NCBI RefSeq assembly: GCF_003703475.1
Contig: NZ_RDQM01000009.1
Location: 62,001-126,000, forward strand
DNA from: Allofranklinella schreckenbergeri
GTDB taxonomy: Bacteria > Pseudomonadota > Gammaproteobacteria > Burkholderiales > Burkholderiaceae_C
Direction: 5' to 3'
Length of the DNA stretch: 64,000 nt
In this document: piece by piece, positions 45,825 through 53,870 of the stretch
Layout of the letters: every line of letters begins with the position of its first letter
Numbering within the stretch: position 1 is the first letter of the stretch
Position numbers and translations under genes: made by a program
Notes under the pieces: model-generated
Databases searched by the model: none
The model's input: only the letters and a program-made list of their open reading frames with translations
What the model was told of the DNA's origin: nothing

Positions 45825-46850
45825 ATGTTCGCCTACATCCTCAAACGCCTGCTGCTGATGCTGCCTACGCTGCTGGGCGTGCTGCTGCTGACCTTCATCG
45901 TCGTGCAGTTCGTGCCCGGCGGGCCGGTGGAGCAGTATCTGGCCGAAGCGCGCTCGGGCCTGGGCGCCGAAGGCGCGGGCCTGCAATACCGCGGCCGCGA
46001 GGGGGTGGACGCGCAACGCCTGGCCGAAATCAAGGCGCTGTACGGCTTTGACAAACCGGCCCACGAGCGCTTTTTCCAGATGCTGGGCCAGTTCGCCCGC
46101 TTTGACCTGGGCCGCAGCTTCATGCACAACAAGGATGTGTGGACGCTGATTCGGGAAAAACTCCCCGTCTCCGCCAGCCTGGGGCTGTGGACGTTTTTCA
46201 TCAGCTACCTCATCGCCGTGCCCTTGGGCGTGGCCAAGGCCGTGCGCGCGGGCAGCCGCTTCGACTTCGTCACCACGCTGCTGGTGCTGCTGGGCTACGC
46301 CGTGCCCGGCTTTGTGCTGGGCGTGGCGCTGCTGGTGATTTTTGGCGGGCAACTGGAATGGTTCCCCCTGCGCGGGCTGACCTCGCCGCACTGGGCCGAA
46401 ATGGGCTGGGGCGAGCGCGTGGTCGATTACCTCTGGCATATCGCGCTGCCCGTGGCCTCGATGGTGGCGGGCAGCTTCGCCGTCACCACGCTGCTGACCA
46501 AAAACGCCGTGCTGGAGGAAATCCGCAAGCAATACGTGCTCACCGCGCGCGCCAAGGGCCTGCGCGAAGGGCAGGTGCTGTGGCGGCATGTGTTTCGCAA
46601 CGCGCTCATCCCCATCGTCACCGGCTTTCCCGCCGCCTTCATTGGCGCGTTCTTCACCGGCGCGCTGCTGATTGAAACCCTGTTCACGCTCGACGGCCTG
46701 GGTCTGCTGGGCTATGAAAGCATCATCCGGCGCGACTTCCCCGTGGTGCTGGGCACCCTGTATCTGTTCACCCTCATCGGCCTGCTGACCAAGCTGGTCA
46801 GCGACTTGTGCTACCTCTGGGTTGATCCGCGCGTGAAGTTCGACGGGTGA
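45825..46850 (+). CDS. yejB: YejB-like ABC peptide transporter permease (orphan)
   Basis: A 341-residue inner-membrane permease of the DppB/OppB class, closest by features to YejB: the N-terminal MFAYILKRLLLMLPTLLGVL, a loop insert QYRGREGVDAQRLAEIKALYGFDKP, six hydrophobic segments and the EAA-type loop TARAKGLREGQVLWRHVF. YejABEF imports microcin C and oligopeptides. Here yejA, yejE and yejF are all absent on both sides: apt precedes and ribD follows. Confidence 0.88.
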   Translation: MFAYILKRLLLMLPTLLGVLLLTFIVVQFVPGGPVEQYLAEARSGLGAEGAGLQYRGREGVDAQRLAEIKALYGFDKPAHERFFQMLGQFARFDLGRSFMHNKDVWTLIREKLPVSASLGLWTFFISYLIAVPLGVAKAVRAGSRFDFVTTLLVLLGYAVPGFVLGVALLVIFGGQLEWFPLRGLTSPHWAEMGWGERVVDYLWHIALPVASMVAGSFAVTTLLTKNAVLEEIRKQYVLTARAKGLREGQVLWRHVFRNALIPIVTGFPAAFIGAFFTGALLIETLFTLDGLGLLGYESIIRRDFPVVLGTLYLFTLIGLLTKLVSDLCYLWVDPRVKFDG

Positions 46851-46917
46851 GCGTGGGCGTGAACCCGCGCAAAAAAGCGCCCATCGGAAGCAAAGCGCCC
46901 CAGCATCCCTTGCCGTT

Positions 46918-48096
46918 ATGACCGATACCCCATCCCCCTTGCCGCAGCCATCGGCGGCCATGCAGCGCAGCCTGGCGCTGGCCGCGCAGGCCGTGGGCCT
47001 GTCCAACCCCAACCCGGCCGTCGGCTGCGTCCTCATCGCACCTGACGGGCAACTCATCGGCCAGGGCCACACCCAGGCCGTGGGCGGCCCGCATGCGGAA
47101 GTCATGGCCTTGCGCGACGCTGCCGCGCGCGGGCATAGCGTGCAGGGCGCGACCGCCTACGTCACCCTCGAACCCTGCGCCCACCACGGCCGCACGCCCC
47201 CGTGCTGCGATGCCCTCATCGCCGCGCGCGTGGGCAAAGTGGTGGCCGCGCTGGTCGATCCCCATCCCCAAGTGGCAGGTCAGGGCCTGGCCCGCTTGCG
47301 CGCTGCGGGCATTGCGGTGGAATTGGGCGATGGCGCGGCCCAGGCGGCAGAACTCAACCTCGGCTTTTTGCAACGCATGCGCACTGGCCGGCCCTGGCTG
47401 CGCAGCAAAATCGCCGCCTCGCTCGACGGCCTCACCGCCTTGCCCGATGGCCAAAGCCAGTGGATCACCGGCTCCCAGGCCCGCAGCGACGGCCAGCGCT
47501 GGCGTCAGCGCGCCTGCGTGGTGCTCACCGGCGTGGGCACGGTGCTGGCCGACGATCCGCTGCTCAACGTGCGCGAAGCCGCCGCCGGGCCTGCCGCGCG
47601 TCAGCCCCATCTGGCCATCGTCGATAGCCGCCTGCGCACCCCGCCCGGCGCGCGCTTGTGGCAAGTGCCGTGCCGCCAGGTCTGGTTGTTTGCCAGCGCC
47701 GAAACCGCCAACGACGCAGCCCAGCGCCAACGCCAGCAGGCGCTCCAGGCGCTGGGCGCGCGCGTGATCCTGGTGCCCGATGCGCCGCGCGGGCTGGATG
47801 TGGCCCAAGTGGTACAACACTTGGCCCGCATGCCCGCCAACGAAGTGCATGTGGAAGCGGGCGCCACCCTCAACGGCGCCCTGCTGCGCGCGGGCTTGAT
47901 CGACGAATGCCTGCTGTACCTGGCCCCCAAGCTGCTGGGCGCAGGCCGCCCGATGGCCGCTGGCCTGCGCTTGGACGCCCTTGACCAAGCCCCCGACTGG
48001 CATTGGCTGGATCGCGCCTGGTTGGGCGCGGATTTGCGCCTGCGCTTGAGCCGTCGGCCCCTGGAGGCCTTGATCGGCGCGGATGAAGCGGTTTGA
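46918..48096 (+). CDS. ribD: Bifunctional riboflavin biosynthesis protein RibD
   Basis: A 392-residue deaminase-reductase. The N-terminal deaminase has the zinc signature GGPHAEVMAL and PCAHHGRTPPCC; the C-terminal reductase has RSKIAASLDGLTALPDGQSQ and VEAGATLNGALLRAGLIDE. It performs steps two and three of the riboflavin pathway. No FMN riboswitch was recognised in the 67-bp upstream spacer, and ribE/ribA are not adjacent. Confidence 0.95.
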   Translation: MTDTPSPLPQPSAAMQRSLALAAQAVGLSNPNPAVGCVLIAPDGQLIGQGHTQAVGGPHAEVMALRDAAARGHSVQGATAYVTLEPCAHHGRTPPCCDALIAARVGKVVAALVDPHPQVAGQGLARLRAAGIAVELGDGAAQAAELNLGFLQRMRTGRPWLRSKIAASLDGLTALPDGQSQWITGSQARSDGQRWRQRACVVLTGVGTVLADDPLLNVREAAAGPAARQPHLAIVDSRLRTPPGARLWQVPCRQVWLFASAETANDAAQRQRQQALQALGARVILVPDAPRGLDVAQVVQHLARMPANEVHVEAGATLNGALLRAGLIDECLLYLAPKLLGAGRPMAAGLRLDALDQAPDWHWLDRAWLGADLRLRLSRRPLEALIGADEAV

Positions 48097-48109
48097 GATG
48101 GTATTTTAT

Positions 48110-48178
48110 AAATCAAAAGGAAATAAAACTACCTTGTTTTGGCATGGTGGGTGGGAAATCGTTCTTCCTTTTGATTGA
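48110..48178 (-). repeat. Dispersed AT-rich intergenic palindrome, copy M
   Basis: Near-perfect arms AATCAAAAGGAA (48111) and TTCCTTTTGATT (about 48165), core ACCTTGTTTTGGCAT in reverse orientation. Between converging ribD and tig. Confidence 0.8.
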
Positions 48179-48181
48179 AAG

Positions 48182-48220
48182 AAAAAACCGCCGTGGCGCA
48201 GTGCGCAAACGGCGGTTTTT
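48182..48220. terminator. Bidirectional terminator between ribD and tig
   Basis: AAAAAACCGCCGT pairs with ACGGCGGTTTTT around a loop that itself contains GCGCA/TGCGC. Confidence 0.85.
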
Positions 48221-48299
48221 CAGGCTTTGAGCCAAGCCCCGTGGGGGCCTTGCATGGGCTTGAGGCGCCCTGCATGCTCTCCCTGGGGGAGGGAGGGAA

Positions 48300-49652
48300 T
48301 CAAGCCTCGGCTTGTTCCTGCTCGGCTTGGGCTTCTGGCGCAGGGGCGGGGTTCATCAGCTCCTCGAAGCTGATGGTCTTGTCCACCGTCTTGGCCTGCT
48401 TGAGCACGAACTCGGTGACGTTGTTCTCGATCACCACCGCTTCGATTTCGCCCAGGCGTTGGCGGTCGCCAAAGTACCAGCGCACCACTTCCTCGGGCTT
48501 CTCGTAGCTGGCGGCCAGTTCTTCCACGTGGGCGCGCAACTGCTCGGGCGTGGCTTCCAGGCCATTGGCGCCCACCAGCTCGGCCACCACCAGGCCCAGG
48601 CGCACGCGGCGCTCGGCTTGCGGGCGGAACACGTCGGCGGGGATGGTTTGCTGGTCGATATCCTTGTAGCCGCGCTGGCGCAGGTCTTCGCGCATACCTT
48701 GCTCCAGGCGGGCGATTTCGCCTTGCACGGCGGCCGTGGGCAGATCCATCTCGGCCTTGGTCAGCAGGGCATCCAGCACGGCTTGCTTGTTGCGCGCCTG
48801 CACGCGGAACTTGACTTCGCGCGCCAGGTTTTTGCGGATGTCCTCACGCAGTCCGTCCACCGTGGCGGCTTGCACGCCCAGGGATTTGGCGAATTCGTCG
48901 GTGACTTCGGGCAGCGTGGCCGCTTCGACTTTCTTGATGGTGACGAGGAAGTCGGCCGTCTTGCCCGCCACTTCCGTGCCGTGGTAGTCCTGCGGGAAAG
49001 CCAGCGGGAAGGTCTTGCTCTCGCCCACTTTCATGCCCAGCACGGCGTCTTCAAACTCTTTGAGCATGTGGCCTTCGCCCACCAGGAAGGCGAAATCCTC
49101 GGCCTGGCCGCCAGCGAAAGCGTCGCCGTCGATCTTGCCTTCAAAGTCCACCGTCACGCGGTCGCCCGTTTGCACGGCGTCGTCCTTGCCGCGCTGGGCA
49201 AAGGTGCGGCGCTGCTTGCGCAAAATGTCCAGCGTGCGCTCAATGGCGGCTTCGTCCACTTCGACGTTGACGCGCTCGATTTCCAAATCGCTCAAATCGC
49301 CGATTTGCACGTCGGGGTACACCTCGAAGACGGCGTCGAAATCCACAAAACCTTCGGCAGCGCCGGCTTTTTCGCTGATGCGGGGCTGGCCAGCCACGCG
49401 CAGCAGGGCCTCTTCCACCGCTTTGTTAAAGGCCTGGCCGACCTGGTCGTTCAGCACTTCGTAATGCACGGAAGCGCCGTAGCGCTGGGCCACGACGGAC
49501 ATGGGCACTTTGCCGGGGCGAAAGCCGTCCATCTTGACGTTGCGGGCCAGCTTCTTCAGGCGCGCCTGCACTTCTTGTTCGATGGCTTGCACAGGCAGGC
49601 TCAGCGTGATCTTGCGTTCGAGCTTATCCAGTACTTCTACGTTGACGGTCAT
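48300..49652 (-). CDS. tig: Trigger factor
   Basis: A 450-residue ribosome-bound chaperone from ATG 49652 (MTVNVEVLDKLERKITLSLP). The ribosome-binding signature DGFRPGKVPMSVV is near residue 42, the FKBP-type PPIase domain near 150-235 (GDRVTVDFEGKIDGDAFAGG; LAFPQDYHGTEVAGK), then the long helical C-domain. The tail is acidic (PAPEAQAEQEQAEA). Full length. clpP/clpX, which commonly follow tig, lie beyond the convergent terminator only if elsewhere; they are not here. Confidence 0.96.
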   Translation of the reverse strand: MTVNVEVLDKLERKITLSLPVQAIEQEVQARLKKLARNVKMDGFRPGKVPMSVVAQRYGASVHYEVLNDQVGQAFNKAVEEALLRVAGQPRISEKAGAAEGFVDFDAVFEVYPDVQIGDLSDLEIERVNVEVDEAAIERTLDILRKQRRTFAQRGKDDAVQTGDRVTVDFEGKIDGDAFAGGQAEDFAFLVGEGHMLKEFEDAVLGMKVGESKTFPLAFPQDYHGTEVAGKTADFLVTIKKVEAATLPEVTDEFAKSLGVQAATVDGLREDIRKNLAREVKFRVQARNKQAVLDALLTKAEMDLPTAAVQGEIARLEQGMREDLRQRGYKDIDQQTIPADVFRPQAERRVRLGLVVAELVGANGLEATPEQLRAHVEELAASYEKPEEVVRWYFGDRQRLGEIEAVVIENNVTEFVLKQAKTVDKTISFEELMNPAPAPEAQAEQEQAEA

Positions 49653-49758
49653 GGGTGTAGTCCTGAGTGGCTGCGGCGCGGCTGGCAAAAGCCGCGCTGC
49701 GGGGAGGAAGGAATCAAGCGCGCCGCGTGCGGCCGCCCGCGAATGATCGTTGTATGGA

Positions 49759-49843
49759 TGGTGCGCGAGGGGGGACTCGAACCCCCACACCTTACGGCGT
49801 CAAGACCTAAACCTGATGCGTCTACCAATTCCGCCACCCGCGC
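49759..49843 (-). tRNA. tRNA-Leu (anticodon UAG)
   Basis: 85 nt including an encoded CCA. Acceptor GCGCGGG/CTCGCGC with discriminator A, D-arm GGCGGAATTGGTAGACGC, anticodon stem TCAGG/CTTGA enclosing TTTAGGT (anticodon TAG), a long variable arm GACGCCGTAAGGTGT and T-loop GGTTCGAGTCC. The long variable arm fits the leucine class. Confidence 0.96.
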
Positions 49844-50093
49844 AAGTCTTTGCTCCCGGTGCCTGCCTGCCCAGGCCAAAAAGCCAATGGGCGGGCCGCA
49901 CCCGGTAAAACCGGCCGATTCTACAGAGGTTTGCTCCTGCCGCAGCGAAGCCTGATGCAGCGGGCGTTGGCCGCCCGAGTCGGCGCCAACTCCCCAAAAA
50001 CCAACGGGTATTCAGGTTTTGGAAGAATGCCGCCCCCATGCGCTGGCCGAAGGGTTTGGCTGCGCCCCAAGTCCAATCTATACAGGAGAGACG

Positions 50094-51041
50094 ATGACCT
50101 TGACGATGAAAAAAGTAGGCACGCTGCTGGCGGCTTTTTTCCTGGCCTTTTTGATGTTCGCGCATGTGGACGCGGAAGCGCGCCGCATGGGCGGCGGCAG
50201 TTCGGTCGGGCGCCAATCGAGCAACGTGACGCAGCGCCAGGCCACGCCCCCGGCCGCGCAGCGCGGCACGCCCGCCGCCAACACCCCGCAAGCGCGCCCG
50301 CGCAGCCCCATGATGGGCATGCTCGGCGGCCTGGCCGCTGGTCTGGGCCTGGCCTGGCTGGCCAGCTCGCTGGGTTTGGGTGAGGAGTTCGGCTCCATCA
50401 TGCTGATGATGTTGCTGGGCATGGTGGCCTTGGCCGCAATCGGGTTTTTCATGCGCTCGCGCAACCGCGCGGCCATGCAAGGCGCGGGCGCATCGCCTTT
50501 CGCGGGCGTTGCGGGCAACCAGCCCCAAGCCCCCGTGCAAGCCGCTGCACGCAGCTACAGCCCCAACAATGTGGGCAACGACGCCTCCGCCCGCCCGTTC
50601 GAGCAAGGCGGCTCCATGATCGGCTCGGCCCTGTCCGGCTCGCAAAACTGGGGCATCCCCGCAGGCTTTGACACCGAAGGCTTTTTGACCGCAGCCAAGC
50701 GCAACTTCGTCAGCCTGCAAAAAGCCTGGGACGAGAAAGACCTGATCGCCCTGCGCGCCATGATGACCGACGAAATGCTGGCCGAAATCCGCCAGCAACT
50801 GGCCGAGCGCGACGCGGCCAATGGCGGCAAGCCCAACCACACCGAAGTCATCACGCTGGATGCGCAACTGCTGGGCATCGAGGAGCTGGAACACGACTAC
50901 ATGGCCAGCGTGGAGTTCTCCGGCATGATCCGTGAAGACGCCTCCGCAGGCCCCAACCCCTTCCGCGAAGTCTGGAACATGACCAAAGCCAAAAACGGCA
51001 GCTCCGGCTGGCTGGTGGCCGGCTTGCAGGCTTTGCAATAA
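50094..51041 (+). CDS. Tim44-like domain membrane protein
   Basis: A 315-residue protein with an N-terminal signal/anchor (VGTLLAAFFLAFLMFAHVDA), a basic, low-complexity QAxP-rich segment, two hydrophobic helices (about 75-122, MMGMLGGLAAGLGLAWL and IMLMMLLGMVALAAIGFF) and a C-terminal Tim44-like/MRPL45 domain (FLTAAKRNFVSLQKAWDEKD to the end). The start follows CAGGAGAG. The function of bacterial Tim44-like proteins is not settled. Confidence 0.88.
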   Translation: MTLTMKKVGTLLAAFFLAFLMFAHVDAEARRMGGGSSVGRQSSNVTQRQATPPAAQRGTPAANTPQARPRSPMMGMLGGLAAGLGLAWLASSLGLGEEFGSIMLMMLLGMVALAAIGFFMRSRNRAAMQGAGASPFAGVAGNQPQAPVQAAARSYSPNNVGNDASARPFEQGGSMIGSALSGSQNWGIPAGFDTEGFLTAAKRNFVSLQKAWDEKDLIALRAMMTDEMLAEIRQQLAERDAANGGKPNHTEVITLDAQLLGIEELEHDYMASVEFSGMIREDASAGPNPFREVWNMTKAKNGSSGWLVAGLQALQ

Positions 51042-51061
51042 GCTGGGGAATGTTTGATTTG

Positions 51062-51130
51062 CCAATCAAAAGGAAAACAAATAGGCATGTTTCGGCATGA
51101 TGGTAAATGAATCGGTTTTCCTTTGATTGA
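51062..51130 (-). repeat. Dispersed AT-rich intergenic palindrome, copy N
   Basis: Near-perfect arms CCAATCAAAAGGAAAAC and GGTTTTCCTTTGATTG, core GCATGTTTCGGCATGAT in reverse orientation. Just after the Tim44-like gene. Confidence 0.78.
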
Positions 51131-51135
51131 ATATT

Positions 51136-51166
51136 AAAAAGCCGCCTCGTTTGAGGCGGCTTTTTT
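51136..51166 (+). terminator. Rho-independent terminator after the Tim44-like gene
   Basis: AAAAAGCCGCCTC-GTTT-GAGGCGGCTTTTT, a 13-bp stem with a T-run, separated from the gene by palindrome copy N. Confidence 0.93.
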
Positions 51167-51245
51167 CATGGTTGCAAGCCCGGGATTTTGTTGAGGGTTG
51201 CTGCGATCCTTTGCGGACTCTCATGGGGGTTGCTGGGTGCTTTGC

Positions 51246-51309
51246 TTGACCGTTTGCTGTACATGAATTCAAATATGAGCGGTTAACTAAAAATAAAATT
51301 CATATTTGA
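51246..51309 (+). promoter_or_regulatory. Promoter and inverted-repeat operator of hipB
   Basis: TTGACC (51246-51251), 17 bp, then TCAAAT. The -10 overlaps the left arm of a perfect 10-bp inverted repeat TCAAATATGA (51269-51278) / TCATATTTGA (51300-51309), spaced by 21 bp. The right arm ends 12 bp before the hipB start. The layout is what is expected for autoregulation by the antitoxin; the sequence differs from the E. coli HipB site. Confidence 0.6.
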
Positions 51310-51320
51310 GAGAATAAAAC

Positions 51321-51740
51321 ATGTCATCTCCCGAGCAAAAACGCTCCGGCGCGCAGGTGGCGATGCCGCAGCCCGTGGCGCGTGCGCTGCGCCGTCTGGG
51401 GCAGGACATTTCGGTGGCGCGGCGCATGCGCAGGCTGAGCCAGGACGATTTGGCCCAACGCATCGGCACGTCCCTGAGCACCGTCAGGCGCATGGAGGAT
51501 GGCCACGCAGGCACCGCGCTGCACACCTTTCTGCGTGCCCTGCACGTGCTGGGGCGGCTCGATGAGCTGTCCCGGGCGATGAGCCTGGAGCACGACGCGC
51601 TCGGCATGGAGCTGGTGCGCCAGCAGTTGCCCCAGCGTGTGCGCACCTCGGCAGGCAAAAAACGCTCGGCGCTCCGCTCGAAGGCGGTGGCTGGCGCAGG
51701 CGGCGCGCTCGGGCACGGCGATGAACTGGAGGGCTTTTGA
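51321..51740 (+). CDS. hipB: HipB-type XRE-family antitoxin/repressor
   Basis: A 139-residue protein with a helix-turn-helix domain (ISVARRMRRLSQDDLAQRIG, then TSLSTVRRMEDGHAGTALHT) and a basic C-terminal tail (KKRSALRSKAVAG). In HipBA modules the antitoxin binds the toxin kinase and represses the operon. The stop codon overlaps the ATG of the broken hipA (TGATG), the standard coupling. The toxin it would neutralise is deleted, so its only remaining role could be repression. Confidence 0.82.
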   Translation: MSSPEQKRSGAQVAMPQPVARALRRLGQDISVARRMRRLSQDDLAQRIGTSLSTVRRMEDGHAGTALHTFLRALHVLGRLDELSRAMSLEHDALGMELVRQQLPQRVRTSAGKKRSALRSKAVAGAGGALGHGDELEGF

Positions 51741-52112
51741 TGGCTAGGCCCAAGCCCGCCCGCCGCCCGGACCTTGAAGTCCATCTGGGGGCCAGCGGCC
51801 AGCTTGCTGTACGACGCGCGCCAGCGCGGCTGGCGTTTGTCGCCCGCCTTTGACCTCAACCCGATGCCGGGCGAGAGGCGCGAGAGCAAAACCTGGCTGA
51901 CCGAGGATACGGGCGCCATCGACAGCAGCGACATGCTGATGGCCGCCGCGCCGTACTTCAGGCTGGATGCCACGCAAGCTCAGGCGATTTGGGGTGAAGT
52001 GGCCCAGGCCGTAGCGGGCTGGCGTACCGTGGCGCGGGGCTTGGGCATGCGCGGCAGCGACCTGCTGGACTTCGAACCGGCCTTTGCCCAGGACGATGGG
52101 GCTGGCGCATGA
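51740..52112 (+). pseudogene. hipA toxin kinase remnant with large internal deletion
   Basis: From ATG 51740 the frame reads MARPKPARRPDLEVHLGASG, a plausible HipA N-terminus, but shifts out after about 22 codons and stops near 51853. In another frame, from about 51786 to 52112, lies the C-terminal part of HipA (RGWRLSPAFDLNPMPGERRE, then PYFRLDATQAQAIWGEVAQA). A HipA is about 400-440 residues; the kinase core in between is missing and the junction falls near 51780-51815. The toxin is therefore inactive. Confidence 0.82.
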
Positions 52113-52208
52113 CTGGAGGGGCTGGAGGACGATCTGCACGCATCGCAGTGCAAGCAGACCGCCCGAATCCGCTGCCTTGCCAGCCGGGCAAAGGTCTCGG
52201 GCCAGCGC

Positions 52209-53870
52209 TCACAGCACCACCACCTCATCGCTGAAGTTGTCGCTCTTGCGCCTGCCTGCGCACAGCACCGAATACACCCGGCATTGCAGCGCTTCTTTTT
52301 GCTGGCCAAAGCGTTGGGCGAAGTTGTCGTCAAGCGTGCAGTCGCCGTCCGAGATCATCAGCACATCGGCTTTTTCGTAGGTTTTTTCTGCGCTGATGAT
52401 GTCCAACGCCCTTTGCAGGGGCGAGGCGAAATCCGTGCCGCCGTGAAAGCCTTGCTGCAAAAAGCGCAGCAACCCCGGCAGCGCGGCAGCGCTCTCCAGC
52501 GCGTATTCGCGGATTTGCCCTTGGCTGCCAAACAGCAGCACGTGCAGCTCGCGCTTTTCCTTTTGCAAGATGTTGGCAATGGCCGCCAGCAGCGCCTTGG
52601 CCTTGATGGCGGGTGTGCCGTCCATGCTGGCGGAGGTGTCCAGGCAGGCCACCACCGGCCCCGTGCGTTGGCGGCGGGTGCTGTTTTCTTGCTGATCCAT
52701 CCAGCCTTGGCCGCGCAATTCGTAGCTCAGCAACTGGTTTTCCAGCAGGCGGGCGTAAAACAGCATTTCCAGCGTGTCGTCGTCCAGATTGGCCAGCTCG
52801 GCGGGCAGAACGCGCAGCACATCGCCGCTACGGTACACGCCATGCACCTCGCTGCGGTCGGCTTGCGGCACGCGGCGCTTTTGCTTGATGTCTTCGGCCA
52901 GATAGCGCCGCCCCATTTTCTCGGCCAGCGCGCGGATGGCGGCATTGCCCTGCATCTGGCGGGCCATCTCGGCAAAGTCCGCGCCGCAGCTTTGGATGTC
53001 GTTGTACGACCAGGCCGCGTCCGGGCAGGCTTGCAGCCAGGCTTTCGCCTTCTCGTATGCCTGCGACACATCCTCCAGGCTTTGGCCAAAGCTGCGCAGC
53101 CGCTGGCGCACCTCTTTCGGGATGTCCTCATCGGCCAATTCGGCCTCGTAGTCTTGCGTCTGGGCCAATTCCTGCCGCAGCAGTGCGATGAAATCGGGCG
53201 TGAGCGGCTGGTTTTTGAAAAAGGCCTCATGCGCTTGCCAATCGGGCTCCGGCGTGGCGCTGGCCTGCTGGTCCCAATCCCAGAGCAGCCATTTGTTGGC
53301 TCCCAGCTTGCGGCGGGCATGGGCTTTGAGTTGGCGGATGGTGGGCTCCCACTCGGGTTCGAGCATGTCGCCCAGCCAGCCGGTGAATTGGTCCAGCAGC
53401 GAAGGGGTCGCATCCTGCCCGAGCTGCTGCACGCATTCGCTGGAAAACTGGTGGCAGTTCTTGATGACCAGGCCGTAAAAATCGTTGTCGCCAATGCGCG
53501 AATGGGCATGTGCGGCCACCAGCGTGTGGCCTACCGCCTGCTTACCACGGCAGGACACGTAAATCTTGCGCCCGAGCTGGCTTTTTTCGGTGAAGTCGGC
53601 CCCGTCGCTGTAGCGCACCACGCTTTGCGCCACGCCCGTGACCACGATATTGGCCATTTGCCCATCGGCCACGTGAATGCCCGAATGCTCGACGGCAAAC
53701 CACAAATCGCAATACACCACGCTGCCCGGCTGGGGCAGCACCTTGGGGCGAAAGTGGCTGTCGATGAAGTATTTGATGGGCTTGAGGCCAAAACGCACCA
53801 GGCCGCCCAGCAGACCATGCGCAAGCCCGCCCAGCCCCGACTTGAGCATGCCCCCCAGCGCGTTCAGCAT
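52209..53870 (-). CDS. LRAT-like domain plus VWA (ViaA-like) fusion protein
   Basis: 553 residues from ATG 53870, which overlaps the preceding stop as TGATG; an earlier in-frame start at 53906 is less likely. A Gly-rich hydrophobic N-terminus (1-30) is followed by an LRAT/NlpC-type fold at about 45-150: GSVVYCDLW, EHSGIHVADG with candidate catalytic H62, and IKNCHQFSSECV with candidate C139. A helical middle (about 220-400) precedes a C-terminal VWA domain with MIDAS residues D411-x-S413-x-S415, T479 (HGGTDF) and D508 (ISDGD). The VWA half resembles ViaA, partner of the RavA MoxR ATPase. The LRAT-like half is unlike ViaA and suggests acyl-transfer or hydrolysis. The function is inferred, not known. 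Confidence 0.8.
   Translation of the reverse strand: MLNALGGMLKSGLGGLAHGLLGGLVRFGLKPIKYFIDSHFRPKVLPQPGSVVYCDLWFAVEHSGIHVADGQMANIVVTGVAQSVVRYSDGADFTEKSQLGRKIYVSCRGKQAVGHTLVAAHAHSRIGDNDFYGLVIKNCHQFSSECVQQLGQDATPSLLDQFTGWLGDMLEPEWEPTIRQLKAHARRKLGANKWLLWDWDQQASATPEPDWQAHEAFFKNQPLTPDFIALLRQELAQTQDYEAELADEDIPKEVRQRLRSFGQSLEDVSQAYEKAKAWLQACPDAAWSYNDIQSCGADFAEMARQMQGNAAIRALAEKMGRRYLAEDIKQKRRVPQADRSEVHGVYRSGDVLRVLPAELANLDDDTLEMLFYARLLENQLLSYELRGQGWMDQQENSTRRQRTGPVVACLDTSASMDGTPAIKAKALLAAIANILQKEKRELHVLLFGSQGQIREYALESAAALPGLLRFLQQGFHGGTDFASPLQRALDIISAEKTYEKADVLMISDGDCTLDDNFAQRFGQQKEALQCRVYSVLCAGRRKSDNFSDEVVVL

Noticed and set aside
46851-46917. FMN riboswitch before ribD
   Set aside because: The spacer is only 67 bp and shows none of the conserved aptamer segments.
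48110-48178. Palindrome arms as IHF sites
   Set aside because: AATCAA matches the first half of the IHF consensus, but the required TTR four bases on is absent in most copies.
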